Assembly (NCBI RefSeq): GCF_964204865.1
Contig: NC_135251.1
Coordinates: forward strand, 19,096,001 to 19,160,000
Direction: 5' to 3'
DNA: 64,000 bases
Source of the DNA: Styela clava
Taxonomy: Eukaryota; Chordata; Ascidiacea; Stolidobranchia; Styelidae
Shown here: positions 26,701 to 39,285 of the stretch, in pieces
Layout: every line of letters starts with the position of its first letter
How positions within the stretch are numbered: the stretch's first letter is position 1
Notes under the pieces: generated by a model
The model's database searches: none
What the model saw: the letters and a program-made list of their open reading frames with translations, nothing else
Told to the model about the DNA's origin: nothing
Made by a program: the position numbers and the translations under genes

Positions 26701-29700
26701 GCACCTGAAAAAAGTTAAGATATTGATAAATAAACTATCGCAGAACTATAGCTAGCATATTCAATGGACAGCGAGACTGAATCTATCGGATCTTTTGCAC
26801 AAAGCTCCCGCCACGTTTTAAAATGACATATTAGTAATTATTCATTTGGGGTTAGGAATGATTGAAAAATTTGAATTTCCAGCGCAATCTGCATTCCTAA
26901 CCTACTAATCATCTTATTTTGAACGTTGGTAGGGTCTTTGTACAAAGATCCAATCTATACACAATAATATATCAAAGTAAAAAGGCTACCGCGAATCTCT
27001 ATTAAACCATGGATTTTGCACTACTTTTGCAAAAGTTTTGAAAGTTATGCATTACATTCATGTAACGCGTACCATGTTGAATGCAGCTTACGTAGTTACG
27101 TAGATCAGTGCATTACGTTTAACTTTCTTAATATGATAAGTTTATGTATTGCCATATAGCATTTAAGTTTGGCCTATTTGTGAGGAAACGATGGAACCCG
27201 CTATTAGTGAGTTCGATACAAAAGAGAATCATCCATCAATCTAGACTTCTGTATTTGGTTAATAATTTCAATTCGTATAGGCCCGAAAACCTCTAATTTA
27301 CCACTTATACAATAGTAAAATGAGAACAATATAATAGCAATGAAAACACTAGGTATAAAGAACATTTAGCTCACCTGAATATTGTTTCGAACTCACTGTC
27401 ATAACCCACAGTCAGCCTATTCATACATCCTACACAAAATCAAACCTCATTTTACTACGAACATTCGTGACTGACTAAAAGCGATGTCGCTTGTGGCTTC
27501 CCGCGCAAAAGTATATGACGAAAAAGGCTAACTGATTGTTTGCAATCAAACGTTATTAACTGATTACTTTAATTATTCCAGGTTGTAGTTACGAGCCGAT
27601 CACGCTTCTAACGCGTGATCTCAAAGATGCAGAATGCAAATGACGATTGGGATTTGCTTCATACATCGTATAATACCTAGTTTACAGTAATATTCTCAGG
27701 ATCATTTGTACCAAGTCCTACCCCAAAACAACACCCCGCCCACGCTCGAATTGAATAGAAATAGTAAATATTCAGTTGAGGTGAGGGATGCAGATTCAGC
27801 CGGAAATTCAAATTTTCAAATCGTTTCTAACCCGAAACCCTAACTGCATAATTACTTATTTTTTATTTTAAAACGTGACAGAGGTGTTCATCTCAGATCA
27901 CACATTTTTGCATCAGTGACAGAAGCTTAATACAAAGAATCCAGCAATTCCATTATATTTGTAGAGTAAACGCGCACGTGAATGTCATCAAAAATGTAAA
28001 CCTCCCACAACTCAATGAAAGAATAACGGCCTGTACAAGTTTAGCGTTATATCAATGCATTCTCTGCTTTGGCGTACAAATCTTAGCTCATTGACTTGCG
28101 CAGCCAAGAATAATTTTAAGTTTTCGTACATTAACGTGCCGGCGATGTCGTTTAAAGGGAGGTCATAATGTGACGTTGTTTCGATGCTTACTGTATAGTA
28201 ATTTCTTCGCCCAAACCAAACGGCGGAGACATAACATCAGCAACAGCATTAAAGAAAATATATAAAGCCTTCAGTTATTTTGCCGCTTCAAATTATATTC
28301 TCTCGTGACAGATATATATTAGTTGTAAGCAAACCAGACACTGTGGTCTAGGCCTAGGGTTATGGTGGGCAAGAAAATGCGTTTTCTCCTAGTTTTCCAA
28401 ATGTCAACTTTCTTTTGACACTCATTTTATTGCAAATTGTTATATTTGAGTAATTTAAAAATTTGTAGCTTGAGCAGGCATAGTGCTATCGTCAAATAAC
28501 AACAAAGTCCGCTTAAGTTGGGATTTCGGGACCTAGCTAAAAAAAAAAAACGGAATTGCGTGGCGCTAAGTCAGCTCTGTGTTTCGTCACTGTTGTCACA
28601 TGGCACACGCTCGAAAACAGAGCAATGTACTTATTAAAATAAAGACACAATACGTCTATACAGATTAGGAGTTACCTGACGCAAGTTAAAGGTGCGAGTT
28701 GAGATGAGAAGCGCGACTCAACTCATCGGCTTGGTCCTGTCTTCGCAAGACAATTAATTCTCATTGTACCGATCACAGCTCACTGAACGCCATTCTCATA
28801 TTGGCATCGTCTTGACGTTTATAGACACAGCATTGAAATCCCGTGATTTTACCAAACATCATTCATGAAATCGGAATCAGTAAAAGGGTTTGAATTTCGG
28901 GATCCCAACCCCAGTTTGAATAGCTAAAATAACTCAAAAACGTTCTGCCATTATATACAAATATATACACGCTAAAATTGTTCTGCGGACCGCACGGAAT
29001 GTGTCCGCATGCCAGGGTTTGGACCGGTCTAACTTATCAAAACATTCGCGACTTCGCTGACCACTGGATTGTTGAAATGCGATCGCGGAACCGCCACATA
29101 GTGCGACATTTTTAATTATGATGATGTCGCTACACGAAACTTCCGAGTGAATACGAATCCAATGGAGCCCAAAGAAATTTTGAAATAAATAAAATAAATA
29201 GCCTAGTTGTAGCGGCAAAAATATTTAACCATAATGCAATTGGTCCCATACAAAAATGCAACAACACGGTTAAGGAAACGACTTATAGGTCTATTTCGTG
29301 TCCAAGAAATAAATTTCAGTGTTTATTTTTAATAACGAAGGTGTACTGTATATGATACTTGAAGAGGAAAAATGAGCGACCGTTTTGAAGTCTGAATCGT
29401 CTGATAAACTTTCTAATAACAGCGATAAAACCGACTATATAAAATTATGCTATATATATTTCTGTCGTGCCCCTCTCTGCTTGGTGCCCTAAGCACGTGC
29501 TTATATAGTTACTTATCAATTTTAATAGGTAAGTATTGATAGGTATTATTTGTCTGTCTGGTTGTTTGTCTGTTAGATGCACGCGATATCTCACGAAGGC
29601 GTGGTTGAATCTGCGTTTGCATGTGCATTCATCATATCTCGGACCAGAAGCCTATTGATTTTGGATAAATTATGTCGTATAATTAGCGAGTTAATAATTA

Positions 29701-30280
29701 ATTAGTGATGAAGAGATCTAGATTTTTACAAAGCGAGAGATTTTCGAGACGCGCTGAATGTGTGTGTGCGTGTTCGATGCGCAAGTTTTCACGCTAGCGA
29801 GTCAGAGCGAAGGATACACGCCGCGAGATCGTATCTCGTTACTTATAATTACTCTTTAAAGTTTAAGCAATGTCCATATCCCTCTATCAGGTTCGGGGTT
29901 GCAGAATTCCTCACCAAAACATCGCTAGGCTGGGCTTGAATAGCCGTCGCAACCCGGGTTAGCGCCGTTGTATTTGACACAAAATAAAGGATTGGTAAAT
30001 AGGCTATTGGCTGGAAACTAATCGAAACAATCCAGTTCGCATTTGCAGAATTCTTCATAAAAGTATTTCCTCGAGTAGTATTTCGACGACGACATGGAAG
30101 TTGGCTATTGTTTCCTACTTTTTTGATATTGACTGAAAACTAATCAAAACAATCTAGTTCGGGTTTGCAGAATTTTTCGAATCGAAACCGCAGTTTCTGT
30201 TTTAGGGGAACCCCTAACTTCCGATAGATAAGTCTTCGGTCTCTGACCGATATTCTCGTCCAATGGTTAATCCAGCGCTG
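20740..30280. other. Transposon-rich spacer between B and C, no recognised gene
   Basis: After the B 3' flank (to about 21010), the spacer opens with a hAT-type end CAGGGGCGGATCATG at about 21032, near GGTGCCCTAAGCAC. The same GGTGCCCTAAGCAC recurs at about 29482. Further hAT-like termini are near 22590 (GGTTCTCAAAGTGCTCCG) and 24190 (CAGCGTTTCCCAACCCGAG). About 45 bases near 24845-24895 recur around 25120-25165. A repeat with GATGCACGCGATATCTCACG occurs at about 29575 and again at 37285. Open frames such as 24903-24511 lack any recognisable motif or paralogue. Confidence 0.5.
26788..26951. mobile_element. Short foldback MITE
   Basis: A 164-base element whose halves are imperfect reverse complements: it starts GGATCTTTTGCACAAAG and ends CTTTGTACAAAGATCC. 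It is flanked by AATCTATC (26780-26787) and AATCTATA (26952-26959), a 7/8 match that fits a hAT-like 8-bp target duplication. Confidence 0.75.
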
Positions 30281-30284
30281 CATA

Positions 30285-31090
30285 CAGGTATTAAACACCT
30301 GCGTAAATAAATGGAGCTTTTTAAGCAATCGCCCGAGGGAACAGAGGTAGGGATATACCCCTAAAAACTTGTTCTGTTTGACTTGAATGAGATATCGTCA
30401 TCGTATCTTTTGTGTCAAATTATACCATGGAATGAGATCACATTGTTTTCCTATTACACCATGGAGTGTACATTTGAATTGTCTCATGACACAAACTTAA
30501 ATCTTGCGACGCAATCTTAGAACTAACAAATTATCGACAGGAACCAAAACTTCTTTATAAGGTTGTGTGAACAAATTAAAGCAAACAAATCGACCACAAC
30601 AATATTTAGGAAGCAATATTAATTTAATTTCCAACGTTATTTTATACAGTTACCAATAAAAATAAATGAATGAAGAATACGGATTTGAGTACGACACTAT
30701 AGTTATAAACTAATATGAAAATGAAAATGGACCACAACAACTTTCAAGAAAGAATAAAAGAATATTACTTTTGTTTTTAACGTTATTCTACGTTGGGTAA
30801 TCAATAAAAATAAATAAAGTTAAGGTCATGCATTTGAAACTGACGGTATAATTTATATATTTTTTTTGAAATGCAACACACTTTTATGTAAAGCAAATGC
30901 CTTTTTGATTGCCTCATGTACAGACAGAGGTTTCTAATAAAACATATTTAGTAACGTAACATAAAGCTGGAAATTGTGAACAATCAATGATAACCTAAAA
31001 ACTGCAAAACACCAATTATGAATTTTTTGCGTTCTCGATTTTTTTTACCTCCGGCTTTGCAATGGGGTGTATAAAATATTTTATATATAT
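30285..31090. repeat. Repeat R copy before gene C
   Basis: R copy lacking its left promoter-like part. It ends at about 31020-31070 with TTTTTTGCGTTCTCGATT, the decayed match to the gene D terminal exon. From 31110 to 31530 follows a degenerate AT-rich array with recurring AACTCAATATACATATACAGC-like blocks, and then unassigned DNA up to 32150. Confidence 0.65.
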
Positions 31091-31109
31091 TAAAAAAAAA
31101 ATTAGAATA

Positions 31110-31530
31110 TTACACCAAACATGCATACATATATAGCCAACACATAGACATGTAGAGATAATGCCATGTGCATATCTAGCCAACTCAATATACATATACA
31201 GCCACCTGAGTGATATTTATATATATATAAATATATATGTATATATTAGGCCAATGTCAACGTGTACACACACGGCGAATATGCACGCATATAGTCAACT
31301 CAATATACAAGTAATGTATATACACCTCAAATGTCATATGTTTATATAAGCAACTGAATACACATAAAAAATCATTCAAGTGGATTATAAAAAAATCCAA
31401 TGTTATATGAACATTCAGCAACTCAATATGCATATACAGCCACAAAAGTGATGTACATGCAAAGTCAACATCATATACGTATGCATCCAAATCATATACA
31501 TCCAAATTTTTATTTACATCCAATGTCATT
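31110..31530. repeat. Degenerate AT-rich repeat array
   Basis: Variants of AGCCAACTCAATATACATAT recur several times (about 31175, 31285, 31420), with spacing too irregular for a clean satellite. Short ORFs across it follow the repeat composition and are not supported as genes. Confidence 0.5.
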
Positions 31531-32269
31531 ATGCACATACGGCTGAAGTAACCGTTTGTTTTTCGAACAAATAAATTTCAATAGAAGGCTGTGCTATATG
31601 ATGTACTTTGTGAGAAATCAATTCAAATACTCAAATGATATACTCTTTTGATAACCACGATGCAATTTTAATTTCTATATTGTTATATGTTATCATTTTG
31701 AAAATAAGTCAAATTTAGTTTCAGTTCTGTAATTCAAGCAGTTAGCCTACTAAAATTGGCATCAAATTAGCATAAAAGCATGCTTGACTTGTAAAATAGG
31801 AGCGGCTTGTGCCAAGTTGAGACTTGGACTGATTGGGTCCTTATTGAAAATCATTCAATCGTATATTTATGCGGCTGTTAACAAAATGCAGACAATTATA
31901 CATAATACTCTGCGCAAGTATTGAGATACATAGGCTGAAAGGTTACGGGCCGAAATGTGAGTTTTCAGAACATCGAATCAATTATGAGACATCATTTGGT
32001 TAGATTTTCGCGTACCCATGCTTAACCTTAGTAATTACAAAACAGTTTCGTATTGTATAAACACTACATTTTATTTTATAGAGAAAAACTAAAATGGATG
32101 CAATATAGGATTTATTGAAATTAGAAAAATAAAAAAGGTACTTTAATACCGTTTACCAAGAATGACATGAGGGACAGCGTGGATCTAATGGACTTCAAAG
32201 GCAACACTAAACGCCACCAAATTAAGGTTTTTGCTGAAACAATAAAAGTAAATGAGACAGCCTCCCTCC

Positions 32270-32486
32270 CTCGGTAAATACCCACGTGCTATCGCATGTG
32301 TACTTGCACAAGCAATAACGGGGTAGTGTACAAGCTACCTTCCTCGGGAAATACCCTCGTGCTATTTCAAGTGAAATCAGATTTCTGCTTCCTGTTATGA
32401 ATCTATATAAGCCAACCACGATAGCGGTTAAATTTTTAACTGTGAAACTGTCGAAATGTAAGGACACGTCAACGGGCGCTCCAGAG
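32270..32486 (+). promoter_or_regulatory. Core promoter and non-coding exon 1 of gene C
   Basis: TATATAAG at 32404-32411 in the block shared with A and B. Upstream elements GGTAAATACCCACGTGCTAT (near 32272, containing an E-box CACGTG) and GGAAATACCCTCGTGCTATT (near 32347). The non-coding exon ends at 32486 before a GTATGT donor; the sequence GTAAGGACACGTCAACGGGC in it is identical to gene A. The acceptor at 33093-33094 leads to the start exon. Confidence 0.7.
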
Positions 32487-33160
32487 GTATGTGTACCAAT
32501 ATGGAGGTTACTAATTTTGTTCGCCTATTTTACATCAAGTTGTGTAAAGGGACTGAAACCTATATTCATTTGGCTAACACAGACAGTCCCCGAACTCGTA
32601 ATAGAACTAAAATAAAAAAATTGGAATAAAATGATTCCCTAACCTGGTACACATACTACGGGGGTACCCGTCAACTTCTTCGTTTGATTTATCGAACGAT
32701 TGTGGAATAAATTAGGCAGGAATTTTGAGAGAAAAATATAAATAGATTAATATATATATGTTGTTTATATTTTGGACCAGTTATCTGGGAATGGACTTTC
32801 GAGCGACAAGTTATCTTTAAAAATGGAGTTTGAACTTTGAAAAGAATCAAAAAAAAAATTTGATTTCAATGTTTGTGGTTTAAAAGTTCTGGTTTCTTTG
32901 CTTCTCTGTCTGATATTATTATTGTCGGACCTTTGGCATGTACGACTCAGATATCTATCTACATGACAAAATTTTCAAGTAAAATTTGATGTCCGACCAA
33001 GAGAATACGCATAATGACTATCTATTTGATTTTATACAATATTTGTATGCAATATAGTGAGTTGACGATGAATAAATTCAATTAATAATTTCAGCCAAAA
33101 CGTGTCGCAAAATTAATTAACGGTTTATAATTATTATAATAAAAAGGTAACAAAACAGAA

Positions 33161-35975
33161 ATGGCGAACCAGAATACAAAAGGTTAGATTCTTTAAGATC
33201 TTATTATTTTCCAGTACAATACGCTAGAATTTTCAATAATAATATGATGAAAATAATTGGTTATTTTCCACTTTTGATTAATTTCTTTTAAAGGCCGATA
33301 ACGCTTTCATATTTAATATTATTAATAAATTTAGTTTCTCCTTATCTTTACTGGTATGATGATAATATTTTATTTAAAAATCCACGATTTCAAGTTAATA
33401 TAGAACAGACAAACTAACTTTAATCAAAAAATTCATAATTAATTGAATTTGCTATAATTCAACCTGACCTCGTACCCGAATAGTAACCTCGTTATATAAC
33501 TATTACTCTTTTTATTAAGGAAAAGCAATTGGTGTAATGGTGAGTAATGGGGGAAACCTAAAGTGGAGAAGAGAAGGAAATTCGAGGATTGAAGTTGGTA
33601 ATATCATAAAAAAATTTTTTTAGTCTGGTATTCATCTGTATACCATGATATCAATGATCATAATCACACACATTAAAGAATTTAATAATTCCTTTTATTT
33701 CATGGTATGAAAACACAGAACATAAATTCAAGAAAATTGCCAAAACTTATAATAAGAAAAGAGACATGAATGACCACGCAGGCTTATATAATCCCAACTT
33801 GTGACATAGAAAATTAGTGAAAATACACGTTGAAATACTTTAAAATTAGGACCCAAGCTTGGAAGAATTATGACAATACACTCCAGCGGCATACACGAAA
33901 AAGTAGTGGAAATAGAAAATTCTGTAGTGATAAATGTGGACACATCTGACCCGGGTATTCCAGAACTTGAATTGCCCTCGAGTCCAAACTGAGATATATA
34001 TGACGTGACACTTGTGTACATATAAAGATTACTCTAATAGAAATAAATATGTTATATAATTGCATAAAAAAAGGTGCCACCAGCGGCAACGATTCACATG
34101 GAATAATTATTGACAGTGGTGGAAAAGCGGAGATAACGGAAAAAAACAATACTTATATGGAAGGTGAGTTCTGTGTTAGGTGTAAATGTTTTTTGAAGAA
34201 AATGTTGTTGGAATGACATATATTTAGAATGAGAAACATAAAATAGTTACAAATGATTTTTCTATTTGAAGCCATTCATTCTCTTTTCACATAAGATGTT
34301 CGAATTGAAACACAAATGCAATACATATCTAGCAAATAAACAAATCTTGTTTAAGATTAAATTTAATCTTGTTAACTTTTTAGTTCGAAATCTGGAACAA
34401 ACACCGCAAGGCCAAAATGGAGCTTCCAGAAATCAAGTACCAGGTTATTCATATGATAATCTAATATTGTTTTGTGTATTGAAAGCTTAGTATTTACATT
34501 GAATAGAGTGAATGTGGAGAACAAGTCACACATGCAGTAGAAACATTGAAAAAAATTATTAATAATATAATTTGTATGCCGATTATTACAATACATTTAC
34601 AGATTGTATATTCTTAGAAATCCATTCAACTTTGAAGATTTTATTTTATGTTGGTCTATATATTTTATTCTAACTTTCTTATTTCACCTCGAATAACTAA
34701 TTGTTATATTTAATTTAAAATTCAGCCGAAGCAACTGGAATAACAGTGGGTAATGAAAGCGAATTGGTAATGATACGAGAGGACAATGCGACTATTTCCG
34801 TTGGTAAGAATAACTCAATATGCGATTAGATTTATTATTTACTGAATTCTGAACAATTAAGATGCGATGTAGAAGAAAACAATATCTTTTCAAACTTAGA
34901 AATTTTACTCGTAAATGCAAAATACTCTATATGAGCCCAACACAGGCACATGAAAGTCGCCAATTTATTTTGCACAGTTGCAAACGGTGAGGGACTGGCT
35001 AAAGGCATTGATGTTAACAATGGAACAGCAGATATAACTGAAAGGGGTAACGCTAGAATACAAGGTGTGTATTTTTATATTTTCAATATCATAATTTATA
35101 TTATTGTTCCGTACTTGCTGAAAAATCAGGAAGGTCAATAGCCTTAGTTTACTGAACGCACTACGTCGCGCGAATGTTTTATTTCGCAAACATTATACGA
35201 GCGATATGAAATAAATAACCAAACAAGTATAATACTAAACAACTTTATATTTATTTATACTTGGTTGGTAGTATGACTTCCAACATTTCCCAAAAATCTT
35301 GAAACTGACTACGAAATTGGCATAATTGAATCGCATTGTTTCACTTTTGACACATAAAGTCGTATTATCTCATCTCAATGAATATTGAGAATGCGATGAT
35401 AAACTTATTTGGGAATCAGAATTCATTGTAATTATTTATAAACTCACTTCCATTTTTGAACATGTAAACTTTTTTCTAGTTGGATCCGATCAACATATGA
35501 CGCAATATCAGAACAAGGTTTCCGGAGCTCAGCAGGAAGGTTAATATTACATTCTACATTTTAGTGACCGCCAAATGTTGGCTTAAAACTATCTTTTTGT
35601 GGTATTTATAAAAATAGGTTTGAATAGCTATAGAATTAAATATGATACTAATTTCAAGAATGAATAAAACTGGTTCTGAAGCTATTTTTTAAATAATTTA
35701 AAGATACATCAGTCCTGCAACAAAGGGTTTATATCACAGTTAGAAACTATGAAAAACAAGTAACTGAACCAAAACAAGTGAATCTAACAGACAAAGTTCA
35801 GAAACTACTGGATGAATACGGCGGTGTCGAATATTCCATCTACTGCGGAGAAAGAAAATTGGACGCCAACGAGACTTTTAGCAATAATAAGGTAAAAAAA
35901 GATGATGTATTGACGGTCGGAAAAGAGGTGATTGTAACAAGCAACAATGGACAACCAAGAGATATTAAAAAATAA
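33161..35975 (+). CDS. Gene C: intact repeat protein with ubiquitin-like C-terminus (type 1)
   Basis: Eight coding exons, all phase 1: 33161-33182, 33520-33597, 34074-34163, 34384-34443, 34726-34803, 34978-35064, 35480-35539, 35704-35975; 248 residues. Order: start peptide MANQNTK; repeat 1 (26 aa); repeat 2 (30 aa); Q/N-rich linker (VRNLEQTPQGQNGASRNQVP); repeat 3 (26 aa, includes ATGITVGNESELVM); repeat 4 (29 aa, includes GTADITERGNARIQ); second linker (VGSDQHMTQYQNKVSGAQQE); 90-residue last exon with a ubiquitin-like pattern. No signal peptide, membrane segment or glycine-glycine end, so it is probably cytosolic and its UBL is an interaction domain rather than a conjugated tag. The repeats look like beta-solenoid or amyloid-arch units; that is inference. 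Start chosen from an AACAGAAATGG context conserved in A, B and C. Expression from the TATA promoter at 32404. Function not known. Confidence 0.85.
35704..35975 (+). CDS. Last exon of gene C: ubiquitin-like domain
   Basis: The 90 residues show the UBL order: strand VYITVRN, turn, strand KQVNL, helix TDKVQKLLDEYG, strand EYSIYCGERKLDANETF (equivalent to the ubiquitin strand with its FAGK turn and following loop), then VKKDDVLTVGKEVIV as the last strand pair. It ends in a polar tail, TSNNGQPRDIKK, with no GG processing site. Similarity to ubiquitin is in pattern and spacing rather than identity, so the fold call needs a structural prediction. C-terminal exon of the gene at 33161-35975. Confidence 0.65.
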
Positions 35976-36199
35976 CCATTTATGTTAAACGAAATACTAA
36001 TAGTTTATCGGTTATGCTATAATTTTTGTACAGTTGAATTTTACCTATGAGAACAGCATAGCCATTTGAGGATAATTCCATTTAATTAATATTCCTTTAT
36101 TTTTATTTTGGTCAATTTGGAGAGATGCTTTTTGTTTATTTTTCTCTTCTGAATTCATTCCTTTTATACGCAGTGCTTTTGCTTTGTTAACTAATATTT

Positions 36200-37690
36200 C
36201 TGATTTGTACGTTTTTATACTCATGTTTGTTACTTGCTTTTTTTGTGTAGTTAATTCGTAAGATAGTATAAATTAGAAACAATGTACATGCTGTTTGTCA
36301 AATTTATACATCATAGAAAAAGTTGAAGTTGGATGTAACCTACTAGATAATATTGATTTTGCTAGAAGATATATAGGGATAACGTTGTTATTTTAGTGAG
36401 ATTTTACTGTTGTTTTTCAAATTAATGATGATAATCGGAGTAAAACTAGTTAATTTGAACTTTCTCAGAATTATAAACCGTCGTGACTTGTTTTATTCAC
36501 TGGACATAATTGAGTTAAATAGGCGCAAGTCATATCACAATGACGAATCACTTTCAATATAATTTATTTTTGTTACAGACTTGATTAGGGCATGTCCGTG
36601 CATGCTAATTTACTATATAAGATACTCCGTATTCACTGTTTGGTGATCCTATTGGGTTGGATCGTATTGCGATCAAAAAGGCACCGTGGCGGTACGTCGG
36701 AGCTGATAATAAAAGATTGACTCGTTGAGGTGTCTTTCAACGTCTTGGGAGATTGGGCAGTCGAGGCATTGCAGTTGTTACTCGTCGTCTAACGACAGAC
36801 TATAAGCTGTCCCCCAACCAACATCAACAAGTCAATATATATATATACAGTATATACTTTCCTAACCCTAAAGATATACACGGCGTCAGTAGTTCTAGGA
36901 CACGGAAGGCAGAAACCGTGTGATTAACTGTTAGTTCTAATACTGATTTTTTTACAAGAGTATACATTTAAACAGCTTATTCTTCTAATAATAAGTATAG
37001 CTCCAGACTGAATGCAGAGAATTCGAAAATGTGACAACTAGAAATATGTCTATTTTTGAGCTTCGTACGAGATCCGAAACAAACAGCATGACAATCATCT
37101 CACAGCACGATTATCCGGTGTAGCACATTTGCACCACACAAATGTACATAGAGCAGACGTCCGTGGGTAAAAATGTACATGGGTGCAAATGTCCATGGGT
37201 GAAAATTATGTTTGTTACTTGCTTGTTACTTATCGATCTTGATCGGTAAGTATGTTGATAGGTATTTTATGTTTGTCTGTTAGATGCACGCGATATCTCA
37301 CGAAAGCGAGGTCGAATCTGCTCCAAATTTTGCATGTTCATTCATCATATCTCGGACCAGAAGCCTATTGATTTTGGATGAATTATGTTGTATAAATAGC
37401 GAGTTATTGATTAATTAGTGATGGGACACGCGGTGTCATAAATCGAAATCGCAGTTTCGATCGATAAGTCTTCGGTCTCCGACCAGCATTCTCGTTTTTA
37501 TACTGTGTAGTTAGTTCGTAAGATAGTAAAAATACAAGTTAGAAACAATTTACATGCTGTTTGTTAAATTTATACATCATAGAAAAAGTTGAATGAAACG
37601 AATTACGAGCTTCATACGAGATCCGAAACAAACAGCATGACAATCATCCCACAGCACGATTATCCGGTGTAGCACATTTGCACCACACAA
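36200..37690. repeat. Locally duplicated spacer block
   Basis: The segment at about 37055-37206 (GAGATCCGAAACAAACAGCA through ATGGGTGCAAATGTCC) is repeated at about 37612-37762. Each is associated with GCTGTTTGT plus AATTTATACATCATAG, at about 36290 and 37555. Between them lies the GATGCACGCGATATCTCACG repeat at about 37285, also found near 29575. No coding potential is supported. Confidence 0.55.
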
Positions 37691-37718
37691 ATGCACCTGG
37701 TGCAAACGTCCGTGGGTA

Positions 37719-37870
37719 AAAATGTACATGGGTGCAGATGTCCATGGGTGAAAATGTCTGTGGATGAAAATGTACATGGGTGCAGATGTCCATGGGTGAA
37801 AATGTCTGTGGATGGAAATGTACATGGGTGCAGATGTCCATGGGTGAAAATGTCTGTGGGTGGAAATGTA
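37719..37870. repeat. 48-bp minisatellite, three units
   Basis: Three 48-base units start at 37719, 37767 and 37815, with a partial fourth at 37863. Each is built from three 16-base variants (AAAATGTACATGGGTG, CAGATGTCCATGGGTG, AAAATGTCTGTGGATG). Because 48 is a multiple of three, frames stay open on both strands, producing several spurious repetitive ORFs. The sister block near 37165-37200 has only a single pass, so the array expanded after the local duplication. Confidence 0.85.
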
Positions 37871-38079
37871 CTTTCCTGGGTGCGAAGATAATGGAACCCG
37901 TTGTCGTCCGTAGTCAACGCAAAATGTGGAATACCCTGACTGATTAATATCTGTCGTGCGTAGTTATTTCGTACCATACGATATAGAATGGCTATTAGAC
38001 TAACATTGCCAATATTAGAACATTGGGTTCCCTGTTTAGTAATATGTTTATTTATAGTTCACTTCTGCAATTGGATAAT

Positions 38080-39285
38080 GAGCAGCTGCGCAGGTATAGG
38101 GAACTGACGTTATTGGAAGTTTTTCAAGCAATAGACCGAGGGAACTCAGGCGGGGAATTACCTTAGGAATAACCCGTTCCGTTTACCTTGGGATTAGATG
38201 TCGTAATCGCATCCTTTGTGTAAAATCAAACCATGAAATGAGATTCTATTATTTGGCTCACAAGGAAGAGTAGCCCTCTTCCACATGTTTTTTATCCAGT
38301 ACAGTACTAATAAGGTATTTTAGCCTAGTACGAGTTCAAATAAGGACACAATATATTGTAATGACAAATGTACATATATTGTAAAGTTGTACGATCGAAT
38401 TGAAATGATCCAAACAACAGATATAATGAAATACAAACTTAATTCTTAATACAAAGTACATGAAGAACACTATTATTCTCAATTCTCGAATGGAGGTCGA
38501 AAACCCTCATCAATCTTCTCAGCACATATCGCGCCACCGCATAAGGCTTGTACAAATAAATCACCATTAAGGAAACAGGCCAGAATAACCTAGTTTTATA
38601 GAATTCAACATGCTAATAATACAAATGGGGTTAAGTGAAATTGACGTCCATATTAAACACCCCATATTTGCTACACACTGTTACACGATCCAGTGTACAC
38701 TAGCTATCTTAAAGCCAATGAATTATTGACAGTAATTTAACAGAAACGTTATCATGTTGTGTGAACAAACTACAGTGAAACATACATATAGACAACAACA
38801 AATTTTACGAAATAATATCAATTAGATTTCAATATTCATTCTATACTGGGTAATTAAAAAATTATGGTATTGCATTTGAACTTGACAAAATTTTTATATA
38901 AAATTGAAAGTGAAAATTCGATCAGACCACATTATTTTTATAAATAAAATTTTATTATTAAAGTCAGTCAACATGGGATAAATAAAATTAAAGAAATCAA
39001 GGTTATGCATTTGAACTTGATAAAATTGTTAATTTGAAATGTAACACACTTCCCTTCAAGTAATATGCATTTGAAGGTGATGATAATCAAGATTTGAGCA
39101 ATCCAACATGAACAAAAAATTGCGGTTTTCGTGAGTGCAGTGTTTACCATGAATAAATAAATTTCATACTTATCATCTCACGAAAGACCACGTGCTACTA
39201 CTTAAATATAGGAAAGACTGAAAGAGTAAAATAAAACTGAAATTCGGAAATAATCAATGATAATCAAGAAGCTGTGAATTATCAA
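38080..39285. repeat. Repeat R copy forming the 3' flank of gene D, split by element M
   Basis: R blocks such as AGCAATAGACCGAGGGAAC (about 38130), CTATCTTAAAGCCAATGAAT (about 38703) and TCAAGGTTATGCATTTGAA (about 38997) occur in the same order as at 15660, 15850 and 16160. Between about 38280 and 38695 lies a copy of M. The block continues directly into the last exon of gene D, so R is in origin the 3' UTR or 3' flank of a D-type gene. Confidence 0.7.

Noticed and set aside
37577-37977. Histidine/proline-rich repetitive ORFs on both strands
   Set aside because: Created by the 48-bp minisatellite in which several frames stay open; no flanking exon or start context.
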